From NCBI GenBank assembly GCA_035535315.1, contig DATLQD010000074.1:12385-76384 (forward strand): a stretch of DNA of 64,000 bases, written 5' to 3'. The notes beneath the pieces were generated by a model. That model saw only the letters and a program-made list of their open reading frames with translations, had not been told where the DNA came from and made no database searches. This document shows, in pieces, positions 53,577 through 62,607 of the stretch. Position numbers and translations under genes: made by a program. Every line of letters begins with the position of its first letter. The stretch's first letter is position 1. This stretch comes from DASQGA01 sp035535315 (GTDB taxonomy: Bacteria; Actinomycetota; Thermoleophilia; Gaiellales; Gaiellaceae).

Positions 53577-56438
53577 CTAGCCACTCTCCTCGTCACCGGC
53601 AACGGACGGGACCGGCTCGATCGGCTCCGCCGAACCGTCCGCTACAGGTGGCTTCTTCCGCCTGTTCCGGCCCCCACGAGAGCCTCGGCGCGTCTTCTTC
53701 TTCGGCTTCTCAGCGCCGTTGTCGGACGACTCCTCGGCGGCAACCGCCTCAACGTCCTCGGCCGAGCCTTCGCCCGCGTTGGCCGTCCCGGTCGGCTCGG
53801 CGCCGTTGGTCGCGACTGCGTCATCGGCCCCCGCGACGGCCGGCGGCTTCTTCTTGCGGCCGCGACCGCCTCGGCTCCCTCGGCGCGTCCGCTTCTTCGG
53901 CTTCGGCTCCCCGTCGTCGCCCGCCGCCGGAGCAGCATCGCCCGGCTTGTCGTCGATGGTGGCCTCGACGACCGGCTCCGCAGCGGCCGGCTGCTCGACT
54001 GCATCCCCATTGATGGACGCTCGTACAGCCCGGGCTGTCACTTCATCGATCCGGATCGGGAGCGTCTCGCCCACTCTGGTGGCGGCACCGGCCACGGTGA
54101 TACGCCTGCTTCCGGCGCGACCGATCCCGGCGGACTCCCCGAGCGAGTCCTCGATGGTCAGTTCGAACTCGTCGCCGACCTCGACCTTGGACTGGGTGCT
54201 CGGCTTCCTGGCCGGTTGCGCGCTCGGAGCACGTTCCTCCCTGGGAGCTGGCCTCGGACTCTCCGTGACTGGGGTCGGCTCCGGGCTTCCCGGCTCGGCC
54301 GCCGCCTCGAGTGCCTTCGCTTTCGGCTTCGCCAAGATCGGCTCGCCGGCGGCCTCGAGCGCCTCGAGCTCGGTCTCGGGGTCGACCGGCCGCTCCGGCT
54401 CGACCGAATCCGCGAGCACACCGTAGGCAACCGTGCTGGTGGTCCGCTCGATCCGAGCCTTCACCTTCTTGCCGACCTGGTTCGCAGCGCCTGCGACTGA
54501 GATCAGGTACTTGTCCACGCGCGCGAGGCCTGCGTCGTCGAAGTGGCTGTCGCGCTCGACGATGGCGACCTCGAGCTCCTGACCCTTCGTGACCGGCGTG
54601 CCCTTCAGCTCTGCGCGAGCCGCCGGCCCGCGGGCGACCACCTCGAAGTGATCCGCGGGAGCTCCGTCCTTCGTCTCGATCACAAAGCGCCGCCCGAGCT
54701 CCTGTTCGAGATCGTCGAGCCGCGAACCGCCAGGGCCGATCAGGATCGCAGCCACGTGCGGGTTCAGCTCGACCCGGAATGCCTGGCTCCGTGAGCTCCG
54801 CGCCAGGCTTCGGAGCCTTCGCTCGATGTCGATGGCCTGCGTTTCGTCCGAAACCACGATCCCGTCTCCGGCACAGGTCGGGCAGGCGATCGTGAGGATC
54901 TCTCGCGGACCGTCGGTCACATTCTGGCGCGTCATCTCGACGAGCCCGAGCGGGGAGATCTCGACGACGTACGTCTTCGTCCGGTCGCGCTCGAGCTCCC
55001 GCTTCAGGGCGTCCTCGACTAGCTCCCGGTTCTTCGGGTTCGCCATGTCGATGAAGTCGATGACGATGATCCCGCCGATGTCTCGCAGCCGTAGCTGGCG
55101 GACGACCTCGGCAACGGCTTCGAGGTTGTTCTTCGTGATCGTGTCCTCGAGCCGGGCGCCGCTCGCCTTCCCGCGCGAGCCGACGAACCGGCCTGTGTTG
55201 ACGTCGATGACCGTGAATGCCTCGGCGTAGTCAAAGATCAGATAACCGCCGGATGGCAGGTCGACCCGCCGGTTGAGCGTCGAGCGAACCGCTTCCTCGA
55301 CGCCTGTCTTCTCCATGAGCGGCTGCTTGCCCGCATAAAGCTCCACCTTCTCAGTGAGCTGCGGCGACGTCCGCTTCAGGTAACCGACAATCCGCCGGTA
55401 GGTGCGCTCGTGGTCGACGACGACACGCACGACTTCACGGTTGAACAGGTCGCGGATGATGCGAAGCGGGAGCTCGGCCTCCTGGTAGACGAGTGCCGGA
55501 GCCTTCGTGCTCTCCGCCCGCGCGAGAATCGTGCCCCAGAGCTTCCGCAGGAAGGCGAGGTCGCCCTCGAGCTCCTCCTGTGAAGCACCCTCCGCAGCCG
55601 TCCGCACGATGATGCCTCCGTCACCGACGTCGAGGGTCTTCGAGATGGCTTTGAGGCGGTCGCGCTCGGCGTCCTCGAGCCGCCGGGAGATGCCGATCCC
55701 GTCGCCGAACGGGGTGTAGACGAGAAACCGGCCCGGAAGCGAGATCTCCGTGGTGAGCCGGGCACCCTTTGTCCCCATGGGGTCCTTGACCGCTTGGACG
55801 AGCACTTCCTGGCCGCGCTGGACGAGATCCTGGATGCGGCGTCCGTGCCGCTTCCCCTCGAGCTCCGGGACGACGATCTCGTCGACGTAGAGAAACCCGT
55901 TCTTCGGCAGGCCGATCTCGACGAAGGATGCCTCCATGCCCGGCAGCACGTTGTCGACAACGCCCTTGTAGACGTTGCCCGCGATCGACCGGCGTCCGCG
56001 GCGCTCGAGGTAGACCTCGGCAGCCTTGCCCTCCTCGAGGATCGCAACACGCTGCTCACCGACCTCGACCGATACGTAGATCTCTTTCTCGACATCGGGG
56101 ATGTCGATGCGCTTCGTCGGAGTCCTCCGGCGCCGTCTGGCGTCGTCGGGCTTCTTGCGTGCCCGAGTCCCGGGCTTCTCGCTCTCGCGCGCCCGCCTTG
56201 GCTTGGCGACAGGCTTTTCCTCGACCTCGGCGACCTGGCCGGCGTCGCCCTCAACGGGCTTCTTCCGCCCACGACCGCCACGCGAGCCGCGGCGCCGCTT
56301 TCTGGCCGGCTTGTCCTCAGCCTCTGAGGAGGCCGGATCTTGCTGCGGCGGAGGGGTCTCCTCCAGAACCGCTCGCGCTTCGGGGGCAGCCTCCGCGGGC
56401 GCTCCCTCCTCGCGCTTCTTGCGTCGAAACCAGGGCAC
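53577..56438 (-). CDS. rne: RNase E/G family ribonuclease
   Basis: 953-aa endoribonuclease, GTG start behind AAAGGAG. The first 110 residues are charged and disordered; the catalytic part (about 115-590) has an S1 domain (GNVYKGVVDNVLPGMEASFVEIG), magnesium-site strands VIDVNTG (about 410) and IIVIDFIDM (about 453) and the zinc-link CPTCAGDG (about 522). Then TRAM/KOW-like segments near 650-710 and 790-850. A motif of the form RRGSRGGRGRKK occurs three times: once near residue 50 and twice in the acidic/basic C-terminal tail, probably RNA-binding or scaffold segments. Confidence 0.94.
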   Translation of the reverse strand: MPWFRRKKREEGAPAEAAPEARAVLEETPPPQQDPASSEAEDKPARKRRRGSRGGRGRKKPVEGDAGQVAEVEEKPVAKPRRARESEKPGTRARKKPDDARRRRRTPTKRIDIPDVEKEIYVSVEVGEQRVAILEEGKAAEVYLERRGRRSIAGNVYKGVVDNVLPGMEASFVEIGLPKNGFLYVDEIVVPELEGKRHGRRIQDLVQRGQEVLVQAVKDPMGTKGARLTTEISLPGRFLVYTPFGDGIGISRRLEDAERDRLKAISKTLDVGDGGIIVRTAAEGASQEELEGDLAFLRKLWGTILARAESTKAPALVYQEAELPLRIIRDLFNREVVRVVVDHERTYRRIVGYLKRTSPQLTEKVELYAGKQPLMEKTGVEEAVRSTLNRRVDLPSGGYLIFDYAEAFTVIDVNTGRFVGSRGKASGARLEDTITKNNLEAVAEVVRQLRLRDIGGIIVIDFIDMANPKNRELVEDALKRELERDRTKTYVVEISPLGLVEMTRQNVTDGPREILTIACPTCAGDGIVVSDETQAIDIERRLRSLARSSRSQAFRVELNPHVAAILIGPGGSRLDDLEQELGRRFVIETKDGAPADHFEVVARGPAARAELKGTPVTKGQELEVAIVERDSHFDDAGLARVDKYLISVAGAANQVGKKVKARIERTTSTVAYGVLADSVEPERPVDPETELEALEAAGEPILAKPKAKALEAAAEPGSPEPTPVTESPRPAPREERAPSAQPARKPSTQSKVEVGDEFELTIEDSLGESAGIGRAGSRRITVAGAATRVGETLPIRIDEVTARAVRASINGDAVEQPAAAEPVVEATIDDKPGDAAPAAGDDGEPKPKKRTRRGSRGGRGRKKKPPAVAGADDAVATNGAEPTGTANAGEGSAEDVEAVAAEESSDNGAEKPKKKTRRGSRGGRNRRKKPPVADGSAEPIEPVPSVAGDEESG

Positions 56439-56601
56439 CTAGTTCTCCTTTCGGGCGCACGCCGCGACCGGCGCCGTACGTGCACGCGCGGGTCACTGAC
56501 GTGTCTGCCACAAAGCTCATGTCTCTCGGCGCACGGGATCCCGCTTCGTCACTGGAACTCGGTCCTCCCTGCGCAATGACTACAGGCTAGCAGTGGGATC
56601 C

Positions 56602-56805
56602 CTACGCGGCCGCGGGGCGCAGGTGCGTCCGCCGTCTCTCGACCATGCGAAGCCGCTGATGGAGGCGTGCCCAAGCCCAGGGCTCGACCTCGTCGTACCG
56701 CCCCGAGGCTCCGTGCCAGCGGGTGGACTCGAGGTATTCGAACCAAGCATCCGCTTCCTCGATCGCGAGCACTTCGAGGGCCTCGTGCGTGTCGCGTTCG
56801 GTCAT
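56602..56805 (-). CDS. Small hypothetical protein
   Basis: 67 residues, ATG start: acidic helical first half (HEALEVLAIEEADAWFEYLEST), then a Trp-rich part (RYDEVEPWAWARLHQRLRMVERRR). The pattern looks like a conserved soluble protein, but no family is recognised. It follows the DUF697-like gene by 12 bp on the same strand. Confidence 0.6.
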   Translation of the reverse strand: MTERDTHEALEVLAIEEADAWFEYLESTRWHGASGRYDEVEPWAWARLHQRLRMVERRRTHLRPAAA

Positions 56806-56817
56806 GTCCGAGGAAGG

Positions 56818-57666
56818 CTAGGACCGGAACCGGACGGACCCCGCAATCGCGCCGATGCCGCCGGCCTCGAAGTACCGGATCGCAGCCTCTCCGAGCGCGC
56901 GCGTTCCCGCATAGGCAATGGATCCCTTGATCGCCCAGCCGAGCCCTGGCACCACTCCCACGACCTCGCGTGCGACCGCTCGGAAGCCCAGGCCGGCGCC
57001 CAGGACGCCGAGAAGCTCGATGGCGCGCTCACGGTCGATGTCGGCCCCGTAGGCCCCGGCGATTCGGAACACCATGCGCATCTGGTTCAGCGTCAGCGCC
57101 GGCAGATCCGCGCCGGGGATGAAGACGACGGCTCCCAGGATCCCGTTCTGCTTCGAGAAGCTCTTGACGATCTCTTCGCAGACGGCTTTCCGAATCCTCG
57201 GCAGCTTCGCGGCGAGCGCATAGCTCTTGTCTCCGGCCCGCGCCGCGATCCGCTCGATGATCTTCTCGACGGGCAAAAGCTCCCCCACCCGGACGGCCAT
57301 CACGTCCGTAGCGAGCACGTACGGCAGGTCGGGGACGTCTTCGGCTCCGCACCCGATCAGGATGACGAGCGCTGGAACCCTCTTCCGCGACGCGAGCCGA
57401 AGAACCTGCTCGTCGTGACCACTCGCAGTCTCGCCCTCGATCGCGTAGACGAGGAGAGAGGCTTCGTCCAGGTCGGTGGCGCTCGGGGCGCGCCCGCGAA
57501 GCTCGCGGAGCGCCGATTCGTCGCCACCCTCGCCGAGAACTTCAGCCAGCTCTCGGACGGGGCCCTCCGCGCCGGCCAACAGGATCGGCCGGACGTTCTC
57601 GGCGGCGGCTTTGACCTCGCGGACGATCCCCAGGATCGCCAGCGGTTTAACGGGCAGCGTTCGCAT
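56818..57666 (-). CDS. YcjF/DUF697-like membrane-associated protein
   Basis: 282 aa from the ATG at 57666; a longer form from 57780 would overlap rodA by 26 bp and adds residues of no clear pattern. N-terminal part (VKPLAILGIVREVKAAAENVRPILLAG, then LLVYAIEGE and PALVILIGCG) resembles a partner of a GTPase; the C-terminal half (PRIRKAVCEEIVKSFSKQNGILGAVVFIPGADLPALTLNQMRMVFRIAGAYG, then GVVPGLGWAIKGSIAYAGTRALGEAAIRYFEAG) fits the DUF697 domain. No P-loop of its own is seen. Function not known. Confidence 0.75.
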   Translation of the reverse strand: MRTLPVKPLAILGIVREVKAAAENVRPILLAGAEGPVRELAEVLGEGGDESALRELRGRAPSATDLDEASLLVYAIEGETASGHDEQVLRLASRKRVPALVILIGCGAEDVPDLPYVLATDVMAVRVGELLPVEKIIERIAARAGDKSYALAAKLPRIRKAVCEEIVKSFSKQNGILGAVVFIPGADLPALTLNQMRMVFRIAGAYGADIDRERAIELLGVLGAGLGFRAVAREVVGVVPGLGWAIKGSIAYAGTRALGEAAIRYFEAGGIGAIAGSVRFRS

Positions 57667-57754
57667 CTCAGATGGTTGGACGGTGATGGGCGAGCCAGCA
57701 GGAACCGGGCAGACCAAACGCCATCCGGGGGTGTGGTAATTGTCGATCAACCAT

Positions 57755-58927
57755 CTAAGAGCGTCCGGCCAGGCGTCCACGCACGTGGATCCCCTGCAGG
57801 AGCCCGACCATCATGAGGCACGCAAGCATCGAGCTCCCGCCATAGCTGACGAACGGGAGCGGGATGCCGGTCACCGGGGCGATTCCGATCGTCATGCCGA
57901 CGTTCACGAAGATCTGGACGACCAGGACGAGCACGATCGACGCAGCCACGACGGCCGTGAAGAGGCTCGGGGCGACCGCGATGATCTTGATCCCGCGCCA
58001 GACGATGAGGGCGTAGAGAAGAAGCAGGATCGAGGCGCCGAGGAAGCCGCGCTGCTCGGCGAGCGACGAGAAAATGAAGTCCGTCGCATGCTCGGGCAGG
58101 TAGTTCAGGTTGGTCTGCGTGGCGCCAGCGACGCCCCGCCCGTTGAGGCCGCCCGAGCCGACTGCCGTAATGGACTGGGTTGCGTTATAGGTCGTTCCGG
58201 CCGGATCGAGGTCGGGATTCAGGAAGCCGGTCAGGCGCTGCACCTGGTAGGGCTTCAGGACGTCGATCCCGGCCGCGGGCAAGACCCAGAGCAGGGTGAT
58301 CGCGGCCGAGCCCGCGGTCAGCCCGAGCGCCGCAAGGCGTGACCAGGGGACGCCCGCTATGAAGAGTGCAGTGGCGAGGGCGCCGACGTACATGAGCGCG
58401 GTGCCGAAGTCGGGCTCGATGAAGACGAGGAAGGCCGCCAGGGCACCGAGGCCGACCGCGGACAGGACGGTCCTCCACTCGTCGAGCCGGCGCGAACGGT
58501 CTGCGAGAAACCCGGCGATGCAGACGATGAGGATCAGCTTCCCGAGCTCGGATGGCTGGAAGCGGAAGAAACCGATGTCGATCCAGCGCTGCGAGCCGCG
58601 TACGGCGTCGGCAACGAAGACGATCGCGAGCAGCGCAATGAGCAGGCCGTAGAGCGGGCGCGTGAAGCGGCGGTACACCTCGGGGTTGACGGCCATGAGC
58701 GCCACCAGCGCGACGACTCCTAGACCGACGTTGATCCCCTGACGGACGACGTAGTAGTCCGGGTCTCCGGCGACGTCGTTCCGGGTCACGGCCGAGAGCA
58801 CCCAAAGCCCGTAAGCGACGAGGCCGGCGGCGGCCGCGAAGAGCAGGTAGTCGAGATGGCGAATGAAGCTCGCAACTTCGCCGGGGGCGTGCGACCGGGC
58901 GTGGCCCTGAAGGACGCGCGTCGCCAT
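57755..58927 (-). CDS. rodA: Peptidoglycan glycosyltransferase RodA
   Basis: SEDS-family polymerase of lateral-wall peptidoglycan, 390 aa with about ten membrane helices. Motifs GSQRWIDIGFFRFQPSELGKL with the QPSE signature, FIEPDFGTALM with the catalytic-type Asp, and the C-terminal TGIPLPFVSYGGSS. Downstream of PBP2, its usual transpeptidase partner. Confidence 0.94.
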   Translation of the reverse strand: MATRVLQGHARSHAPGEVASFIRHLDYLLFAAAAGLVAYGLWVLSAVTRNDVAGDPDYYVVRQGINVGLGVVALVALMAVNPEVYRRFTRPLYGLLIALLAIVFVADAVRGSQRWIDIGFFRFQPSELGKLILIVCIAGFLADRSRRLDEWRTVLSAVGLGALAAFLVFIEPDFGTALMYVGALATALFIAGVPWSRLAALGLTAGSAAITLLWVLPAAGIDVLKPYQVQRLTGFLNPDLDPAGTTYNATQSITAVGSGGLNGRGVAGATQTNLNYLPEHATDFIFSSLAEQRGFLGASILLLLYALIVWRGIKIIAVAPSLFTAVVAASIVLVLVVQIFVNVGMTIGIAPVTGIPLPFVSYGGSSMLACLMMVGLLQGIHVRGRLAGRS

Positions 58928-59002
58928 GGCTAGTGCCCTTTCATGTGATGCTGTCTAGCCTCCGGGTCGCGAACACCAAGCCAGGAGCCGAAATCGACCG
59001 CG

Positions 59003-59023
59003 GCCAAGGCTGGTGGCCTTGGC
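59003..59023. repeat. Hairpin between PBP2 gene and rodA
   Basis: Perfect 8-bp repeat GCCAAGGC/GCCTTGGC with a 5-nt loop in the 169-bp gap between the two genes. No T-tract. I compared the gap by eye with the c-di-GMP-I riboswitch pattern and saw no match; nothing else stands out. Confidence 0.35.
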
Positions 59024-59096
59024 AAGGGTGAGGGTGGTTCCTGGCGCCACGTGATCGCGGGCCAGAGGCGGGCGAGTATTGCGTGAAGGGGCATTT

Positions 59097-60995
59097 TTAA
59101 TCTGAGTTCACCGGAACCACCGGCGTCTCGGGGACATCGAAGTACTTCGCGAGCAGCTTCATCGCGGCCGGGGCAGCCGCGGTACCGCCATGGCCGCCGT
59201 TCTCGATCAGGGCGCAGACGGCGATCGTCGGCTTTTCAGTGGGCCCATAGCCGCACCACCAGGACTGGTCGAGCAGCCGCCCGCCGACGCTCCCGTAGCC
59301 CGGCAGTTTCTTGAACTTCTCCGCCGTCCCCGTCTTGCCCGCGACGTCGACGCCGAACGTCCCGAAGATCTTCTGCGAGGTCCCGTTGACTCCGTGCGTC
59401 GCGTCGAAGAGACCGTCCTGCACGATCCGAATCGCGTTCGGGTCGAGGTTCAAGTCGCGGGGCGGCCTCGGCCGGATCGGCCGGACGATGACGGGAGCCT
59501 GCTCGTTCGATTTTGGCTCCTCGATCTGCTGCACGAGATGCGGCACCACCAGCTTGCCGCCGTTGGCGAGAAGCGCATAGAAGCGCGTCATTTGCAGCGG
59601 TGTCGTCAGGAGATCGCCCTGACCGATCGCCAGCTGCACCGAGTCACCCGAGGTCCAGAGCTTGTCAATCTCGGTCTTGAAGTGACGCCTGTGCCACGCC
59701 GGGGTCGGCATGAGGCCCTCTTCCTCGGGCCCGACGTCGATCCCCGTCAGGGAGCCGAAGCCCATCTTGCGCGCCCACTTCTGGAGAGGGGAGTCCTTGC
59801 GGTCGTAGAAGCGAAGTCCGACCCGGTAGAAGTACGTGTCGCAGGACCGTTCGAGTGCCGGCGCCAGGTTGATCGCCATGTTCGTATAGGGGTCCCAGTT
59901 CACGAACTTCTGGCCGTCGACCGTGATCGACGGATCGCACTGAATCGGCTCGTACGGGTCGAGCATCTTCTCCTGGAGCGCAGCCAGGGCGGTGACCGGC
60001 TTGAACGTCGACCCAGGGGGATAGATACCGCTGACGGCCCTGTTCAGCTGCGGGAGGTTCGCCGCCGGCGCACGGAGGGCGTTGAGCTCCTTTTGCGACA
60101 CGTTGCCGACGAACGTCTTCGGGTCGTAGGTCGGGTTCGAGGCCATGGCAAGGATGGCTCCGTCGGATGGATTCATGGCGACGATCGCGCCGCCGTCCGC
60201 GTAGTACTCGTCGTTCTCGATCGCCAGCCGGATCCCGTAGGCGAGCGCGTCTTCGGCAGCCCGCTGGAGATCGGCGTCGATTGTGAGGCGAACCGAGTAG
60301 CCGGGCTGCGGCAGCTGGCTGTATTCGCGGTCGCTGGTAACACGCCCGAGTGCGTCCACCCGCACCTGTCCTTCTCCGGCGAGCCCGCGCAGGTAGCGGT
60401 CGTAGGTCGCTTCAAGCCCCGTCTGCCCGATCCTGTCTCCGACCGCATATCCGTCTTTCGCGCGACTCTTGAGCTCCTCGCCGGTGATCTCGCTGACATA
60501 TCCGAGGAGCTGGGCGGCGGTGTTGCCGTCCTCGTAGCTTCGGAGCTGAACGGGCTGGATCTCGACCCCCGGGAAGTCCGCCTGGTGCTCGTAGAGGTAG
60601 TTCACCTTGTCGTCCTTGACGCTCGTCTTGATCGTCACGGGCGTCAGCGGATCGCCGGCGTGGCTGCGAAGCTCCTTGCGGATCTCCTTGGGCTTCAGCT
60701 GCAGGAGGCTAGCCAGCTCCGAGATCTCGGCATTGCGCTCGGCCTTCGAAAGCTCCTTGAACGCGGCCGGCCAGATCTGGACCTGGGTGCCCGGCTGGTT
60801 GGACACGAGTACATTGCCGTCCTTGTCGAGGATGGTGCCGCGCGGAGCCTGGAGGCGGAACGTCCGGACTTGGTTGTTCCGGGCGTCCTGCAGGTAGCGC
60901 TCGCCCGAGATCACCTGGAGGGCCCAGAGCCGGAAGAAGAGAGCGCAGAAAAGCGCGATCGCGAAGACTCCGAGGATTGCGATCCGGACCGCCAT
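59097..60995 (-). CDS. mrdA: Penicillin-binding protein 2 (elongation transpeptidase)
   Basis: Cross-links peptidoglycan of the elongating side wall. 632 aa from the ATG at 60995: membrane anchor (RIAILGVFAIALFCALFFRLWAL, about 4-26), dimerisation domain (RGTILDKDGNVLVSN), transpeptidase with S329-TFK (PGSTFKP), SCD as second motif and KTGTAE near 554. The open frame upstream encodes PRDPRVSEPYRVSPQ, a plausible cytoplasmic tail, back to a CTG at 61064 that overlaps the mreD stop (CTGGCTAG), so the true start may be there. Confidence 0.94.
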   Translation of the reverse strand: MAVRIAILGVFAIALFCALFFRLWALQVISGERYLQDARNNQVRTFRLQAPRGTILDKDGNVLVSNQPGTQVQIWPAAFKELSKAERNAEISELASLLQLKPKEIRKELRSHAGDPLTPVTIKTSVKDDKVNYLYEHQADFPGVEIQPVQLRSYEDGNTAAQLLGYVSEITGEELKSRAKDGYAVGDRIGQTGLEATYDRYLRGLAGEGQVRVDALGRVTSDREYSQLPQPGYSVRLTIDADLQRAAEDALAYGIRLAIENDEYYADGGAIVAMNPSDGAILAMASNPTYDPKTFVGNVSQKELNALRAPAANLPQLNRAVSGIYPPGSTFKPVTALAALQEKMLDPYEPIQCDPSITVDGQKFVNWDPYTNMAINLAPALERSCDTYFYRVGLRFYDRKDSPLQKWARKMGFGSLTGIDVGPEEEGLMPTPAWHRRHFKTEIDKLWTSGDSVQLAIGQGDLLTTPLQMTRFYALLANGGKLVVPHLVQQIEEPKSNEQAPVIVRPIRPRPPRDLNLDPNAIRIVQDGLFDATHGVNGTSQKIFGTFGVDVAGKTGTAEKFKKLPGYGSVGGRLLDQSWWCGYGPTEKPTIAVCALIENGGHGGTAAAPAAMKLLAKYFDVPETPVVPVNSD

Positions 60996-61056
60996 CTGGG
61001 GAGAGACTCGATACGGCTCGGAGACACGCGGATCCCGCGGTAGGAACTCCGGAAGG

Positions 61057-61578
61057 CTAGCCAGGGACGATCACCTCCCTGGCGGCCCGGGTCGTCCGCG
61101 GGAAGAGCCTGCAGACGAGCCGGTGGACCGGATATGCGAGGAGAAGGTTCAGCACAAGCGTCGGCAAGAGAACGCGCCCGAGCAGCTCTGACGCCCCGAC
61201 GGTCGAACCGAGAACGAAGTGGAGGAAGGCCGAGCCGAGCGCGACGGCGATCGTGGCGAGGCCGACTGCGAGGAGCGGCGGGTGCGGCGACGACTTGCTC
61301 ATGATCGAGCCCAGTCGTCCCGACCAGTATCCGACCAGCGTGAGAAGGAGCGAGGAGATCCCGAGCGTCGAGAACGTGGCCACGTCGAGGAAGAGCCCGG
61401 CCGAAAAGCCCGCCACCGACCCGAGCAGAGGTCCCCGGACGAGCGCCAGGACGACGACCAAGACGAGCAGGAGATCGGGGTGCCCGTTCGACACCTCGAT
61501 CGTCCACAGCACGGAAACCTGGAGGAGAGCCGCGAGGAGCAGGAGCCCCGGCGCCTTGAACACATCGGCAGCGGTCAC
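61057..61578 (-). CDS. mreD: Rod shape-determining protein MreD
   Basis: 173-residue membrane protein with about five helices and few charged residues; LLLAALLQVSVLW and HPDLLLVLVVVLALVRGPLLGSVAGFSAGLFLD are typical. GTG start overlaps the mreC stop as GTGA. Member of the elongasome with MreB, MreC, RodA and PBP2, all encoded in a row here. Confidence 0.92.
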   Translation of the reverse strand: MTAADVFKAPGLLLLAALLQVSVLWTIEVSNGHPDLLLVLVVVLALVRGPLLGSVAGFSAGLFLDVATFSTLGISSLLLTLVGYWSGRLGSIMSKSSPHPPLLAVGLATIAVALGSAFLHFVLGSTVGASELLGRVLLPTLVLNLLLAYPVHRLVCRLFPRTTRAAREVIVPG

Positions 61579-62510
61579 GGCTTCTTCGGGTCGCCGGCGG
61601 TGAGGACGATCACGTCGTCGAGGGAGCCAAAGTCCACGAGCGGTGTTACCTGGATGCGCGTGTAGAGGTCGACGTCACGCCTGCTGACACCGCTTACCTT
61701 CCCGATTGGGATCCCCTTCGGATAGAGGGAGGTGAGCGGCCCGCTCTGCCAGCCCGAAGTGATCACCAGGTCGCCTTCGGTCACCACTTCGTCCTTGGGA
61801 ACGCGGTTCAGGACGAGCGTCGAGCTGTCGCTCGGGCCACGCGCGACAATCCCCGAGGCGCCCGTCCCGAGGACCTCGGCCGAGACGGCGCTCGCCTGGT
61901 CGGTGAGGAGTCGCACCTGGGCCGTCCCCGAGGTCACGTCCGTCACGATCCCGACGAGGCCCTCCTGGGTCACGACAGGGTCGTAGATCTTGACACCGTT
62001 GCTCGTGCCGGCATGGACGAGGATCTGCTGGGCGTACGGGTTCGGCGGCTTCTGGATCACCTGCGTCGGGACCGCCGTGAAGCCGACCGGGTATCTGGAA
62101 CCCCCGATGTAGTTGAGCATCTTCTGCAAGCGTTTATTCTCCTCGGCCGCAGTCTCGTTCTGGATCACTTGCTTCCGGAGCGCTTGCACCTCTTCGCGGA
62201 GCCGCTCGTTGTCAGATTTGGCGCCGACCAGGTCGGCGGTCCACCCGTAGGCGTCCCGGAAGGGGCGCGAGACGCGCTCGCCTGCCACCTCGAACGGCGT
62301 CAGGATGCTGACCCCTATGCGCTGGGCGCTATGAAGGGTCCCTCCGGAGGATTCCCTGAAATAGACCGTGATCAGGGCCAGTGAGACGAGGACGAGGGCC
62401 ACCGCGACCAGCCGCGCGCGAAGTGGGCCACCGCTGCGGGAGTGGTTGCCCTCAGGGCGCGGTACGGAAGAGCTCAGGACGGGGAGCCGTGCTGTGCGTT
62501 GCCGAGGCAC
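61575..62510 (-). CDS. mreC: Rod shape-determining protein MreC
   Basis: 311 aa: cytoplasmic tail, one membrane helix (LVAVALVLVSLALITVYF, about 34-51), coiled coil (NERLREEVQALRKQVIQNETAAEENKRLQKML, about 100-131) and two beta-barrel subdomains (DPVVTQEGLVGIV, GDLVITSGWQSG). Connects cytoplasmic MreB with the wall synthases. GTG start, 97 bp after mreB. Confidence 0.94.
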   Translation of the reverse strand: MPRQRTARLPVLSSSVPRPEGNHSRSGGPLRARLVAVALVLVSLALITVYFRESSGGTLHSAQRIGVSILTPFEVAGERVSRPFRDAYGWTADLVGAKSDNERLREEVQALRKQVIQNETAAEENKRLQKMLNYIGGSRYPVGFTAVPTQVIQKPPNPYAQQILVHAGTSNGVKIYDPVVTQEGLVGIVTDVTSGTAQVRLLTDQASAVSAEVLGTGASGIVARGPSDSSTLVLNRVPKDEVVTEGDLVITSGWQSGPLTSLYPKGIPIGKVSGVSRRDVDLYTRIQVTPLVDFGSLDDVIVLTAGDPKKP

Positions 62511-62607
62511 GGACGTGTAAGTCTAGAGAGAAACCCGGTCGATCGAGCTAGGAGGGATTGGTGGAACGCCCCTCGTCACAGCGGCTGCGTTTCGCCAAGC
62601 CCTCCTA

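Noticed and set aside
58928..59096. Riboswitch in the PBP2-rodA gap
   Set aside because: Only one hairpin was found; no match by eye to c-di-GMP or other conserved cores.
59190..61043. Plus-strand frame opposite PBP2
   Set aside because: No start signal or motifs; PBP2 active-site motifs prove the other strand.
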